Translations under genes and position numbers: made by a program
Assembly: GCA_016781725.1 (NCBI GenBank)
Contig: JADDPU010000292.1
Coordinates: 1-9,961, forward strand
Source: Rubrobacter sp.
Lineage (GTDB): Bacteria > Actinomycetota > Rubrobacteria > Rubrobacterales > Rubrobacteraceae
Direction of reading: 5' to 3'
Length of the DNA stretch: 9,961 bases
In this document: one piece after another, positions 1 to 7,761 of the stretch
Numbering within the stretch: position 1 is the stretch's first letter
Layout of the letters: each line of letters starts with the position of its first letter
Notes under the pieces: generated by a model
The model's input: the letters and a program-made list of their open reading frames with translations, nothing else
What the model was told of the DNA's origin: nothing
Database searches by the model: none

Positions 1-341
1 ACCACCGCGATGTCGTAGGGGTTGCTCGCCGGTCCCGGGTAGCGCGGGTGTGCGTGGAAGGTGCCCTTGTACAGCGTGGAGTTGGACGAGTACGTCGGAT
101 CGAAGGTGACGTAGACCTCGGGGTTGTCGCCACCGCAGTGCGCGGCCGTCAGGAAGACGGTCGGGGAGATCAGGGTCCCCGAGCAGTACGGGTAGGTCTG
201 CCCGTCGAATGTGCCTACGAGCGCCCCGACGTTCGGGTGCCGGTTCCCGTCCGGCTGGCCGTAGGTGATGGCCGAAGCCACCCCGGCGGCCATAAGCAAA
301 GCCACAGCCATCATCGCGAACGCGAGCAAGACCTTCCGCAT
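1..341 (-). CDS. Secreted trypsin-like serine protease, N-terminal part (runs off window start)
   Basis: This is the first 113 codons of a chymotrypsin/trypsin-fold (S1-type) serine endopeptidase, expected to act outside the cell. The start is ATG at 339-341 behind a good ribosome site (GGAGAAGG at 343-350). Residues 1-24 form a classic Sec signal peptide: basic MRK, a hydrophobic core rich in A/L/M/V, and an ASA signal peptidase site around residue 24. The mature part contains CSGTLISPTVFLTAAHC, whose His68 is the expected catalytic histidine, with Cys53 and Cys69 placed as the conserved disulfide pair around it. NPYDIAVV supplies the catalytic Asp110. The catalytic Ser is beyond base 1, so activity cannot be confirmed. 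The gene follows the PRC-BON gene on the same strand with an 84-base gap and has its own candidate promoter, so it need not be co-transcribed with it. Confidence 0.9.
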   Translation of the reverse strand, partial: MRKVLLAFAMMAVALLMAAGVASAITYGQPDGNRHPNVGALVGTFDGQTYPYCSGTLISPTVFLTAAHCGGDNPEVYVTFDPTYSSNSTLYKGTFHAHPRYPGPASNPYDIAV

Positions 342-371
342 ACCTTCTCCTCTCCGCCTGCTTGCCAGGCA

Positions 372-400
372 ATGCTACAGGAGCGAGGTCTCTTTTTGAA
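372..400 (-). promoter_or_regulatory. Candidate promoter of the serine protease gene
   Basis: Read on the minus strand, TTCAAA (395-400) and TAGCAT (372-377) are separated by exactly 17 bases. They match the housekeeping -35 and -10 consensus at 4 of 6 positions each. Transcription would start near base 365, giving a leader of about 24 bases with the ribosome site inside it. The match is moderate and rests on eye inspection only. Confidence 0.35.
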
Positions 401-425
401 GAGGAGAGCCCTACCCCACGGGGGC

Positions 426-1109
426 CTACTCCACGACGTCGACGTCGGTGGTGTCCACCTCGAGGACCCCCTGGAGGCCCATGATCTCCCGCACGACCTC
501 GTCGAGATCCTCGCGCGTGGCCGCAGAGCCTGTGAGCTCGACTACCCCGTCCTTGGCCTGGCGTACCGTGAGGTCCGTACCGTCGATGAGGTCCTCGACG
601 TCGTCCTCGAGGGTCTCGTTCTCCTTGAGGGCAGGGTCGAGCTCCTCCTCCCCGGTCTCCGGGTTTATGTAGACGTCGTTGCGCGGGTAGCCGGACTCGG
701 GGGTGTTGGAGGCCTCGTCCTCCCAACCGCCAGCCTGCGAAGCCTCGCGCTGCGCCTCCTCCGGGGAGATAGCCTCGTCTGGGTCCGTCGGCGTCGTGAC
801 GAACTGCCCCTCGTGCTCGGAGTCGTCAACAACATCGCTCTGGGACGGGGCGTAGCCCTGCGGCCCCTCCTCGTCCCCCAGGTGATCCCCCGGTTCGACG
901 TCGGAAGGGTCGGCGTGGAAGGTAGCGAAGTCCAAGTCGGGGTCTAGGGTGATCGCCGTGATCGGGACCTCGAACCGCTCCTCCGCACGCTCGACGATAA
1001 CATGCGTGACCTCCCCGCTCTCCTCGTCCTCCAACACCTCCGAGATGCGACCGACCTCAGCCCCGTCCGCCGTCCTCGCCTCCAAACCTACGAGCCCGCG
1101 CTCTTCCAC
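426..1109 (-). CDS. PRC-barrel and BON domain protein, very acidic
   Basis: The protein is 227 residues. Residues 1 to about 75 look like a PRC-barrel (LVGLEARTADGAEVGRI, then a VTHVIVE strand and VPITAI), a small beta-barrel found in RNA-processing and photosynthetic proteins and in many stress proteins. A low-complexity acidic linker rich in D, E, S, P and G follows. Roughly residues 145-225 look like a BON domain (LTVRQAKDGVVELTGSAATREDL, shown in part, then GLQGVLEVDTTDVDV), a module linked to membrane or ligand binding in osmotic-shock proteins such as OsmY. No signal peptide is visible, so it is probably cytoplasmic. I chose GTG at 1107-1109 because a perfect AGGAGG lies 7 bases upstream and the PRC homology begins there. 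An in-frame ATG at 1190 would add 27 basic residues that do not resemble the domain and would run through the candidate promoter. The exact role is unknown; a stress or desiccation function is inference. Confidence 0.85.
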   Translation of the reverse strand: MEERGLVGLEARTADGAEVGRISEVLEDEESGEVTHVIVERAEERFEVPITAITLDPDLDFATFHADPSDVEPGDHLGDEEGPQGYAPSQSDVVDDSEHEGQFVTTPTDPDEAISPEEAQREASQAGGWEDEASNTPESGYPRNDVYINPETGEEELDPALKENETLEDDVEDLIDGTDLTVRQAKDGVVELTGSAATREDLDEVVREIMGLQGVLEVDTTDVDVVE

Positions 1110-1116
1110 CCTCAAA

Positions 1117-1122
1117 CCTCCT
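1117..1122 (-). promoter_or_regulatory. Ribosome binding site that fixes the PRC-BON start
   Basis: A perfect AGGAGG on the minus strand stands 7 bases before GTG at 1107-1109. No comparable site precedes the longer in-frame ATG at 1190, so this site decides in favour of the shorter protein. Confidence 0.8.
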
Positions 1123-1144
1123 ACTAACCGCCTGAGCCCTTTAC

Positions 1145-1170
1145 ATACCACGCCGCGCCCTCGCGTAAGC
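1145..1170 (-). promoter_or_regulatory. Candidate stress-sigma-like promoter of the PRC-BON gene
   Basis: On the minus strand GCTTAC (1165-1170), 14 bases and TGGTAT (1145-1150) resemble the SigB-type general stress promoter (GTTTAA, 12-14 bases, GGGTAT) at 4 of 6 and 5 of 6 positions. A start near 1138 would leave a leader of about 29 bases that includes the AGGAGG site. The SigB consensus is known from Bacillus and related sigma factors; applying it here is inference. Confidence 0.3.
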
Positions 1171-1174
1171 CGCC

Positions 1175-1202
1175 TTGATCTATCACCCACCGGTAATAAA
1201 AT
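1175..1202 (+). promoter_or_regulatory. Candidate housekeeping promoter of the clp gene
   Basis: TTGATC (1175-1180), 16 bases and TAAAAT (1197-1202) match the sigma-70-type consensus at 4 of 6 and 5 of 6 positions. This sits in the most AT-rich patch of the intergenic region. Transcription would begin near 1209, giving a leader of about 90 bases that carries the triple TTTGA repeat. A short palindrome, CTAAGATTTTAG (1217-1228), lies just after the predicted start. A second, weaker -10-like TATCAT at 1271-1276 was considered, but it would start transcription inside the ribosome site. Confidence 0.4.
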
Positions 1203-1261
1203 ATGAGCACGACAGACTAAGATTTTAGCTGTCGACGCTGCTCTCCTATTGGGGACCAGGG

Positions 1262-1297
1262 TTTGAAAAGTATCATTTGACGGGAGGCTTTTGACGG
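1262..1297 (+). repeat. Triple TTTGA direct repeat with a 14-bp period, candidate operator in the clp leader
   Basis: TTTGA occurs at 1262, 1276 and 1290, exactly 14 bases apart. The last two copies extend to TTTGACGG (1276-1283 and 1290-1297). The clp ribosome site GGGAGG (1282-1287) lies between copies two and three, and copy three ends directly at the ATG. On the other strand the longer copies read CCGTCAAA, which resembles the RGTCAAA heptad of CtsR operators, but CtsR heptads repeat every 10 bases. A protein bound here could block both transcription and ribosome entry. Function is inferred from arrangement alone. Confidence 0.35.
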
Positions 1298-3973
<2,676 letters not shown>

Positions 3974-3996
3974 CCTAGAGAGCACAACGACAGGCG

Positions 3997-4021
3997 GGGG
4001 CCCTCCGATAAGGAGGGCCCC
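3997..4021 (+). terminator. Hairpin terminator after the clp gene
   Basis: GGGGCCCTCC and GGAGGGCCCC form a perfect 10-bp stem with a GATAA loop, 23 bases after the clp stop codon. The tail is CTTCTCTCTG rather than a run of T, which is common in high-GC actinobacteria. It sits 25 bases before the next start codon, so it separates the two transcripts. Confidence 0.8.
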
Positions 4022-4033
4022 TTCTCTCTGTGC

Positions 4034-4039
4034 TAAGTT
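4034..4039 (+). promoter_or_regulatory. Candidate -10 element for a leaderless acetyltransferase mRNA
   Basis: TAAGTT, preceded by TGC as an extended -10, fits the actinobacterial TANNNT pattern. It ends 7 bases before the ATG at 4047, so transcription would begin at or next to the A of the start codon. No Shine-Dalgarno sequence lies between the upstream terminator and the ATG, which supports a leaderless message. No convincing -35 is seen. Confidence 0.4.
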
Positions 4040-4046
4040 TGTCCTC

Positions 4047-5018
4047 ATGACGGAACTGCCCGAAAGGTACGCGACGAGACCGCCCTCGCCCGAAGACGCG
4101 GAGGAGGTGGTGGCCCTCATGGTCGCCTGCCAGCTCGCCGACACCGGCGGGGCGGACATGAGCCTCGACGAGTTGGTCGATGACTGGCACGGGCTCAACC
4201 TCGCCGAGGAGGCCGTAGTCGTGGCCGCGCCGGACGGCCGGATCGCCGGCTACGCCGACGTGCTCAACCGCTCCTACGTAACGGTCTCCGTCTACGGCTA
4301 CGTCCACCCGGACCACAGGGGAAGGGGCGTCGGCGCCTCTCTCGTCGCCTGGGGAGAGCGCTGGACGCGCGAGCACATGCCCCTGGCCCCCGAGGGCGCG
4401 CGGGTCGTAGTCCAACACTACATAAACGCCGCCAACGAGGGGGCGCGAAGGCTCCTTGAGAGCTTGGGCTACGCGCCGGTGCGCGGGGTCTACGTGATGG
4501 AGACCGAGCTCGACGAGGCCCCGCCGGCGCCTCACTGGCCCGACGGCATCTCCGTCCACACCTTCGTCCCCGGCCGGGACGAGCGCGCGACGTACGAAGC
4601 CGTCGAGGACGCCTTCAAGGACTTGTGGGGGCGTCCGCGCAACACCTTCGAGAGCTTTTTGCGGGAGACGGAGAGGGAGAGCTTCGATCCCTCGCTGTGG
4701 CACCTCGCGCGCAGCGGCGATGAGATCTGTGGCGTCGCCCTGTGCAAGGTGCTCGAGGGGCAAGGCTGGGTGACCGTCGTGGGGGTGCGCAGGCAGTGGC
4801 GCAAACGCGGGCTGGGGCTTGCCCTCCTTCGCCACGCCTTCTCCGAGTACCACCGGCGCGGCGTCCGAAAGGTCGCCCTCAGCGTGGACGCCGAGAGCAT
4901 CACGGGCGCCCCGAGGCTCTACGGACGGGCCGGTATGCGCGTTAGAGAGAGCTACGTTATATACCTAAAAGAGCTGCGCCCCGGCGTCGACCTCGGCGAC
5001 AGATCCGGGACGGATTAA
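4047..5018 (+). CDS. Double-GNAT acetyltransferase, mycothiol synthase (MshD)-like
   Basis: The 323-residue cytoplasmic protein has two tandem GNAT domains. The N-terminal one carries the acetyl-CoA binding motif YVHPDHRGRGVG (85-96) followed by QHYINAANEGARRLLESLGY. The C-terminal one carries VVGVRRQWRKRGLGLALL (starting at 244) followed by LSVDAESITGAPRLYGRAGM, the usual R/Q-x-x-G-x-G/A loop and terminal beta-bulge. Length and two-domain layout match MshD, which acetylates the cysteinyl-glucosamine-inositol precursor of mycothiol, but many actinobacterial double GNATs of this size act on unknown substrates. No other mycothiol gene is nearby, so the substrate is left open. Both loops are intact, so either half may bind acetyl-CoA. 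The gene is flanked by a terminator on each side and appears to be a single-gene unit. The ATG lacks a ribosome site, which agrees with leaderless translation. Confidence 0.88.
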   Translation: MTELPERYATRPPSPEDAEEVVALMVACQLADTGGADMSLDELVDDWHGLNLAEEAVVVAAPDGRIAGYADVLNRSYVTVSVYGYVHPDHRGRGVGASLVAWGERWTREHMPLAPEGARVVVQHYINAANEGARRLLESLGYAPVRGVYVMETELDEAPPAPHWPDGISVHTFVPGRDERATYEAVEDAFKDLWGRPRNTFESFLRETERESFDPSLWHLARSGDEICGVALCKVLEGQGWVTVVGVRRQWRKRGLGLALLRHAFSEYHRRGVRKVALSVDAESITGAPRLYGRAGMRVRESYVIYLKELRPGVDLGDRSGTD

Positions 5019-5060
5019 GGACCCGCCACTACTCGAACCCGCCCCGGTTTTGCGATAGAG

Positions 5061-5087
5061 AAGGGCTCCCCCGATCGGGGAGCCCTT
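5061..5087 (+). terminator. Hairpin terminator after the acetyltransferase gene
   Basis: AAGGGCTCCCC and GGGGAGCCCTT form a perfect 11-bp stem with a CGATC loop, starting 43 bases after the stop codon. No T run follows. The stem is nearly symmetrical and could also stop transcription coming from the right. Confidence 0.8.
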
Positions 5088-5150
5088 CGGCGCTTCTCGG
5101 GTTCTCTTGGGGCGATCTAGCGTACCCCGACGGCCTCCCAGGCGGCGCTG

Positions 5151-5444
5151 GTCAACGCCCTCTGCTGCGAGGAGGCGCTGGCGGAACTCAGGGAGTTGCC
5201 GGGCGTTGGTCCTTTTTCGGCGGAGTTGACCCCGCTGCGCGGCGCGGGGGAGCCGGATCTCTTGCCCGCTAACGAGCCGCGGCTGGGGCGGGTCGTCGCG
5301 ATGGCGTACGGCCTCGACCGGCCGCCGACAGAGCAGGAACTCGGGCGGATCTCGGAACGCTGGCGGCCGTACCGGACGTGGGTGAGTTTGTACCTGCGGG
5401 CGATGTTCGAGGAGGAGACCAGGGAGATAGCGGGGAGGCGCTAG
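5151..5444 (+). pseudogene. C-terminal remnant of an AlkA-type DNA-3-methyladenine glycosylase (HhH-GPD)
   Basis: From base 5151 the frame reads LVNALCCEEALAELRELPGV and continues GPFSAEL, PLRGAGEPDLLPANEPRLGR, VVAMAYGLDRPPT and WRPYRTWVSLYLRAMFEEE. ELPGVGPFSAEL is the helix-hairpin-helix of base-excision glycosylases, and the W-RPYRTWVSLYLR end is typical of AlkA-family C-termini. Only about 97 codons remain, against 200-300 in the family. A TAG at 5118-5120 closes the frame upstream, and no matching N-terminal half is seen between the previous terminator and 5150. The segment expected to hold the catalytic Asp reads LPANEPRL here, where E. coli AlkA has LPDD; this may be lineage variation rather than loss. 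An in-frame TTG at 5196 could in principle start an 82-residue peptide, but it would lack the first hairpin helix. A decaying gene is the likeliest reading. Confidence 0.75.
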
Positions 5445-5518
5445 AGACGGGCGTGCTGCGTCCTCGCGATCGTGCGGAGACGGACGGCCGCCTCGGGAAG
5501 ACGTCGGCGTCCGGTCCC

Positions 5519-5539
5519 GGCTGCTCTAGAAGAGCAGCC
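5519..5539 (+). terminator. Hairpin, possible terminator
   Basis: GGCTGCTCT, loop AGA, AGAGCAGCC is a perfect 9-bp stem with a three-base loop, 74 bases after the glycosylase remnant. There is no T run. It could be the former terminator of the glycosylase gene or a structural element in a leader RNA. Confidence 0.4.
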
Positions 5540-5797
5540 TCGCCCCTGGAGGTCTCCGCAAACAGGGAGCAAGCCCGACCGCGGGATGCGTCTCGCCATC
5601 GCTCTCGAGAGTGTCTTCGGGGGGCCGGAATCTGCCCTGAACGGGCCCGGACCTATGTTGCGGGTCACCTGGACGCCGGGTAACATGGCGTTGCGCGGAG
5701 CATGTCAGGCAGGGGGTGTTCGGTCACGTTCGTCCGGCGGGAAGGTCCATGGAGCGGTGGGCGCGGTGTTCTCCGCGATGGTGGGCGTTTCTGGGTG

Positions 5798-5816
5798 GCG
5801 CGCCGCCGCGGCGCGC
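5798..5816. repeat. Near-perfect GC palindrome, 9-bp arms around one base
   Basis: GCGCGCCGC and GCGGCGCGC flank a single C. All bases are G or C, so chance formation is not negligible in this genome. It lies about 100 bases before the kinase start and just upstream of the weak promoter-like pair, where an operator could sit. Confidence 0.35.
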
Positions 5817-5919
5817 TACGCGTCTTCTCGGGACGAGAGATACGCGCCTATGGTAAAGGTAGTCGCTGCGAGATTCGGCCCCACGGCCGCCCGTTGGTCG
5901 GAGAGCTAGCGGGGATGAG

Positions 5920-7761
5920 TTGAAGGCTCGTCTGCCGGCTCTCAAGGGGCTATTGCGCCGGCTGCGCCTCACGGCGGTGGCTTATGGGGTGCTCCTGATC
6001 TCGCTTCTCTTGACGGGACTGGCCTGGTACTACGTGCGCTACACGGTCCAGGTGGAGAACCGCGTCCGCTTCGGGGATACGGTCCAGGCCACGCAGGCGG
6101 CGGTGGACCGGCGCACGGACGCCTACCTCAACTCGATGTTCGGCGTCCGCGGCTTCATTCTCGCGAGCAAAAAGGTAGGGCGCGAGGAGTGGGAGAGGTA
6201 CGTGAGGGGCATAGGGACGGAGAGCCGGCTGGAAGGGATGCAGGCTCTGGGCTTCGCCGAGCGCGTAGAGCCTGAGGAGAGGGCTTCCTTCGTCCGGGAG
6301 GCCAGGGAGGCGGGCCTCCCTGGGCTGCAGCCCGACCTCGACCCCGGCGGGGAGCGTAAGGTGTACTTCCCGCTCACGCGCATGGCGCCCTCGGACAGGG
6401 CCAACCGGGACATGATCAACCGCGACGAGTACGCCGACCCCGCCCACAGGGCCGCGATGGACCGGGCGTGGGACACCGGCTCGCCGCAGGCCACGGAGAT
6501 CATCTACGTGCTGACCGGCCCCCCGCCGGGCTCGGACGCGGACCTCGCCCTGCAGTCAGGCTTCGCCGTGTACCTGCCGGTCTACGGCGAGGGGGAGAGT
6601 ACGGAGACCGTCGCCGGGCGGCGGCGCGCCCTTGAGGGGTTCGTCGTCGGGTACTTCAGACGGGACGGGCTGCTCGACGACGTGTTCGGGGGCGGCTTCG
6701 AACCGTCCATAGACTTCGAGGTCTACGACGGCGAGGACTTGGCATCGAGCTCTCTCCTCTACGACTACGACGGGGTGGAGCGCGCCGGGGAGGAGGGGTA
6801 CGACCCCCTCTTCTCCGAAGAGAGCCGCATCGGGGTGGCCGGCCGCGAGTGGAGCCTGTACTTCGCGACGCTGCCGGATTTCGAGGAGGAGGCCGAGAGC
6901 AACGTGCCGGCCTTCGTGCTCGCGAGCGGCCTCGGGGTGAGCCTCCTGCTCTTCGGCATCTCCTGGATGCTCGTGCGCAGCCGCGTTTTGGCCGAGCGCG
7001 CGAGCAAAGACCTCGAGGACGCCAACCGGGAGCTCGAAGCTACCAACCGCGAGCTGGAGGCGTTCTCCTACTCTGTCTCCCACGACCTCAGGGCCCCCTT
7101 GAGGACCATAGACGGCTTCTCGCAGATACTCCTCGAGGACTACCAGGACAGGCTCGACGAGGAGGGGGTGGACTACCTCGGGCGGGTGCGGGCCGCGAGC
7201 AAGCACATGGCAGGCCTCATAGACGACCTGCTCGACCTCTCCAGGGTAGGACGCAGGCCCCTCAGCAGAGAACACGTGGACCTGAGCGGCCTCGTCGCCG
7301 GGATAGTCGAGAACCTCAGGGTCTCGGATCCCGGACGAAAGGTGGAGTTCGTAATCGAGAGGGACGTAGCTGCCTGGGCGGACGTGGGGCTTCTCAAGGT
7401 GGCGCTCGAGAACCTGCTGGGCAACGCGTGGAAGTTCACCTCGCGCGAGCCGGAGGCGCGCATAGAGTTCGGCGTCCAGGGAGAAGACGGACGCTCCGTC
7501 TACTACGTGCGCGACAACGGGGCAGGCTTCGACGATGCGTACTCGGACAAGCTGTTCGGGGCCTTCCAGAGGCTGCACGGGCAGGACGAGTTCGAGGGGA
7601 CCGGCATCGGGCTGGCGACGGTAGCGCGCATAGTCCACCGGCACGGCGGAAGGGTCTGGGCCGAAGGACGGGTAGGCGAGGGCGCCACCTTCTACTTCAC
7701 GCTCGGCGGCAGGGACCGGCTGGCCCCCGAGAGCCCGGCGAAGAGGGTGGGGCTCGCGTGA
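5920..7761 (+). CDS. Membrane-bound CHASE-domain sensor histidine kinase
   Basis: The 613-residue kinase would sense a ligand outside the membrane and autophosphorylate. Residues about 18-39 form a first membrane helix after a basic N-terminus. About 70-260 is a CHASE sensor: MQALGFAERVEPEERASF, PLTRMAPSDRANRDMI, DPAHRAAMDRAWDTGSPQ, VYLPVY and ALEGFVVGYFRRDGLLDDVF follow its conserved order. A second membrane helix (about 329-352) leads to a coiled coil with the repeat ANRELEATNRELEA. HisKA has phosphoacceptor His388 in SHDLRAPL. The ATPase domain has N-box Asn502 (NLLGNAWKFT), G1 DNGAGFD (532-538) and G2 GTGIGLATV (560-568). All catalytic motifs are intact. The start is TTG, since a TAG closes the frame at 5860-5862 and no ATG or GTG intervenes; GGGG lies 5 bases upstream. 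The stop overlaps the next gene's GTG, indicating translational coupling and a shared phosphorelay. The ligand is unknown. Confidence 0.92.
   Translation: MKARLPALKGLLRRLRLTAVAYGVLLISLLLTGLAWYYVRYTVQVENRVRFGDTVQATQAAVDRRTDAYLNSMFGVRGFILASKKVGREEWERYVRGIGTESRLEGMQALGFAERVEPEERASFVREAREAGLPGLQPDLDPGGERKVYFPLTRMAPSDRANRDMINRDEYADPAHRAAMDRAWDTGSPQATEIIYVLTGPPPGSDADLALQSGFAVYLPVYGEGESTETVAGRRRALEGFVVGYFRRDGLLDDVFGGGFEPSIDFEVYDGEDLASSSLLYDYDGVERAGEEGYDPLFSEESRIGVAGREWSLYFATLPDFEEEAESNVPAFVLASGLGVSLLLFGISWMLVRSRVLAERASKDLEDANRELEATNRELEAFSYSVSHDLRAPLRTIDGFSQILLEDYQDRLDEEGVDYLGRVRAASKHMAGLIDDLLDLSRVGRRPLSREHVDLSGLVAGIVENLRVSDPGRKVEFVIERDVAAWADVGLLKVALENLLGNAWKFTSREPEARIEFGVQGEDGRSVYYVRDNGAGFDDAYSDKLFGAFQRLHGQDEFEGTGIGLATVARIVHRHGGRVWAEGRVGEGATFYFTLGGRDRLAPESPAKRVGLA

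Larger units (their letters stand above)
5445..5919. other. 475-base stretch without a supportable gene
   Basis: Reading frames are open on both strands, but their translations are Arg/Gly/Ala/Pro-rich composition artefacts with no recognisable domain. The stretch holds two strong inverted repeats (5519-5539 and 5798-5816) and a weak promoter-like pair before the kinase gene: TTCTCG (5825-5830), 18 bases, TATGGT (5849-5854). A short ATG frame at 5749 preceded by GGAAGG would give a 35-residue Trp/Arg-rich peptide, which I do not call. No known riboswitch core was recognised. It may be gene debris continuing from the glycosylase remnant plus the leader of the kinase operon. Confidence 0.5.

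Noticed and set aside
48..947. 299-codon plus-strand open frame across the protease and PRC-BON genes
   Set aside because: It crosses two minus-strand genes with clear domains and good ribosome sites and has no domain of its own.
1110..1190. N-terminal extension of the PRC-BON protein to an ATG at 1190
   Set aside because: The extra 27 residues are basic and unlike the domain, there is no ribosome site before that ATG, and a perfect AGGAGG precedes the GTG at 1109.
1262..1297. A true CtsR operator upstream of the clp gene
   Set aside because: The heptads are imperfect (CGTCAAA) and repeat every 14 rather than 10 bases, so I report only an unassigned repeat.
3975..4853. 292-codon minus-strand open frame opposite the acetyltransferase
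   Set aside because: The plus-strand product has two complete GNAT motifs; the antisense frame is a by-product of high-GC codon use and runs through the terminator.
5540..5620. Possible riboswitch core, because of GCAAACAGGGAGCAAGCCC near 5557-5577
   Set aside because: It superficially recalls GCAAA-containing riboswitches such as c-di-GMP-I, but the conserved paired elements could not be fitted.
5472..5909. 145-codon plus-strand frame in the gap before the kinase, and the overlapping 73-codon frame at 5702-5923
   Set aside because: Both are low-complexity Arg/Gly/Ala translations without a domain, and neither has a clear ribosome site.
6556..7644. 362-codon minus-strand open frame opposite the histidine kinase
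   Set aside because: The plus strand carries all kinase motifs in order, and the antisense translation has no recognisable domain.
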